Assembly (NCBI GenBank): GCA_028714055.1
Contig: JAQTNB010000082.1
Coordinates: 1 to 6,015, forward strand
Reading direction: 5' to 3'
Source of the DNA: Candidatus Omnitrophota bacterium
GTDB taxonomy: Bacteria > Omnitrophota > Gorgyraeia > Gygaellales > Profunditerraquicolaceae
Length of the DNA stretch: 6,015 bases
Below, in pieces: positions 5,065 to 6,015 of the stretch. Below the pieces are notes generated by a model, which was not told the origin of the DNA, searched no databases, and was given only the letters and a program-made list of their open reading frames with translations. Every line of letters starts with the position of its first letter. The stretch's first letter is position 1. The position numbers and the translations under genes are program-made.

Positions 5065-6015
5065 AGATCACCGTTACGTATGCCTCTGCTGGAGCAGGCC
5101 ATCGCCGTGCTGCGGAGGCGTTGTATAGTTATTTACGAGACAACCTTCCCGAAGCAGACCTTGAGCTTTTGGACGCGTTGGAAACGGCAACGCCGGCCTT
5201 CAGGCAGATGTATCGCAGGGGTTATGACTTTCTTGTGCGCCATGCGGTGTGGCTGTGGGGTTTTTGCTTCCGCATGACCTCGGGCGCGCTGATGAGCCGG
5301 TTTTTCTCCTTTTTAAACAGCCTGGCCGATCATTATTTGGCCGGGGGCGTTGAGCAGCACTTCATCCGCCGTCAACCCGATGTGATCATTTCAACGCATT
5401 TTTTCCCATCCGAGGCAGCCTCAAGGCTGAAGATCAAAGGGCGCATCAAAAGCAAGCTGATCACCGTCATCACGGATTTTGCGGTCCATCCCTTCTGGCT
5501 TTACCCGGCAACCGATACCTATGTGGTCCCGTCTTCGTATGCCTGCCGGGAGCTCCTGCAAAGAGGGGTACCTTTCGAGCGCATCAAGGAATTCGGCATT
5601 CCCATCGATAAAAAGTTTTTCTCTTCTTTTGACCGGGAACGCATCGTAGGGGCCCTGGGCATCGAAAAAGGGAAATTTACGGTGTTGGTTGTCACGGGTT
5701 CATTCGGCATCGGCCCCATTGAGGAGATCGTCGAAGCCTTGCGCCGGGACGTCCAGCTTCTGGTCGTTTGCGCGGCAAACGAAGGCCTGCGCCAGAGGCT
5801 TACGAAAAAGCCGGACGCGCAGGTAAAGGTTTTCGGGTTCGTCGATAATATGGAAGAGCTGATGAGCGTCTCGGACCTGATCATCAGCAAACCCGGCGGC
5901 ATGACGATCGCAGAGATACTGGCGATGGGGGTGGCGCCGCTTTTTATCTCCCCCATACAGGGGCAGGAGACAAGCAATGCCGATGTGTTGCAGCGGCTCG
6001 GTATCGGCATGACGG
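5061..6015 (+). CDS. MGDG-synthase/MurG-like glycosyltransferase (GT28), 3' end outside window
   Basis: The frame stays open from 5061 to the right edge, giving 318 residues of a GT-B enzyme that probably runs to about 370-400. The N-terminal domain begins TYASAGAGHRRAAEAL (6-21), the GxGH loop of the monogalactosyldiacylglycerol synthase domain (H14 in the acceptor pocket). It continues with STHFFPSEA (111-119) and VITDFAVHPFWLY (136-148), both typical of that family. The C-terminal donor domain shows GSFGIGPI (213-220), SKPGGMTIAEILAMG (276-290) and SPIQGQE (297-303), the UDP-sugar binding block shared with MurG. Residues about 45-92 are rich in aromatic, basic and hydrophobic residues and may sit on the membrane, as in plant MGD1 and bacterial UgtP. 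Relatives transfer galactose, glucose or GlcNAc from UDP-sugars to diacylglycerol or other lipids at the cytoplasmic leaflet. Placement in an LPS-type cluster suggests a lipid-linked acceptor; sugar and acceptor are unknown. It overlaps the phosphatase stop by 4 bases. Confidence 0.92.
   Translation, partial: MKITVTYASAGAGHRRAAEALYSYLRDNLPEADLELLDALETATPAFRQMYRRGYDFLVRHAVWLWGFCFRMTSGALMSRFFSFLNSLADHYLAGGVEQHFIRRQPDVIISTHFFPSEAASRLKIKGRIKSKLITVITDFAVHPFWLYPATDTYVVPSSYACRELLQRGVPFERIKEFGIPIDKKFFSSFDRERIVGALGIEKGKFTVLVVTGSFGIGPIEEIVEALRRDVQLLVVCAANEGLRQRLTKKPDAQVKVFGFVDNMEELMSVSDLIISKPGGMTIAEILAMGVAPLFISPIQGQETSNADVLQRLGIGMT

Noticed and set aside
5080..5277. Small plus-strand open frame of 65 codons at the start of the last gene.
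   Set aside because: It is out of frame with the GT28-like gene, which is supported by its GAGH loop and continuous homologous sequence from 5061. The small product has no family resemblance.
5519..6010. Minus-strand open frame of 163 codons opposite the last gene.
   Set aside because: It is a shadow of the GT28-like gene: Ser/Arg/Thr-rich, with no recognisable domain, while the plus strand carries conserved family motifs throughout this stretch.
1..6015. Search for CRISPR arrays, tRNA or rRNA genes, riboswitches, insertion-sequence ends, promoters and rho-independent terminators.
   Set aside because: Genes fill the window with at most 10 bases between them. No direct-repeat array, cloverleaf-like sequence, transposase or stem followed by a T run was seen in the available spaces.

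Overview
The window is a single, tightly packed block of seven plus-strand genes for making surface glycans. The first gene is cut by the left edge and the last by the right edge. Nothing in it looks like RNA, mobile, phage or CRISPR sequence, and no gap between genes is longer than 10 bases. DNA composition is moderately GC-rich and looks even across the window. A family-9 heptosyltransferase-type enzyme together with a GmhB-type heptose bisphosphate phosphatase points to a Gram-negative bacterium with lipopolysaccharide or a related glycolipid. The mix of divergent sugar enzymes with a diacylglycerol-type galactosyltransferase homologue recalls uncultured lineages such as Omnitrophota. That placement is a low-confidence guess from general knowledge and was not tested.

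Layout: (1) 1-500, C-terminal part of a mannose-1-phosphate guanylyltransferase (GDP-mannose supply). (2) 497-1564, family-9 glycosyltransferase starting at a TTG that overlaps the previous stop. (3) 1561-2676, PLP-dependent DegT/DnrJ/EryC1 sugar aminotransferase. (4) 2680-3450, family-2 glycosyltransferase of the WaaE/KdtX type. (5) 3447-4490, extended short-chain dehydrogenase/reductase closest in motifs to the CDP-paratose (tyvelose) 2-epimerase RfbE. (6) 4501-5064, HAD phosphatase of the GmhB family. (7) 5061-6015, start of a MurG/MGDG-synthase-like glycosyltransferase, still open at the right edge.

Four of the six junctions are 4-base start/stop overlaps (TTGA or ATGA) and the other two gaps are 3 and 10 bases. 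The genes are therefore very probably co-transcribed and partly translationally coupled, with the promoter and terminator outside the window. Together they supply donors (GDP-mannose, an amino sugar, an epimerised deoxy or related sugar, heptose precursors) and three glycosyltransferases to assemble them. The exact glycan cannot be deduced: the dehydratases, GmhA/HldE-type heptose enzymes and CDP-sugar synthases needed to complete any one pathway are not here. I see no clearly new system. The most interesting points are the RfbE-like epimerase without its usual partners and the lipid-galactosyltransferase-like enzyme inside an LPS-type cluster.
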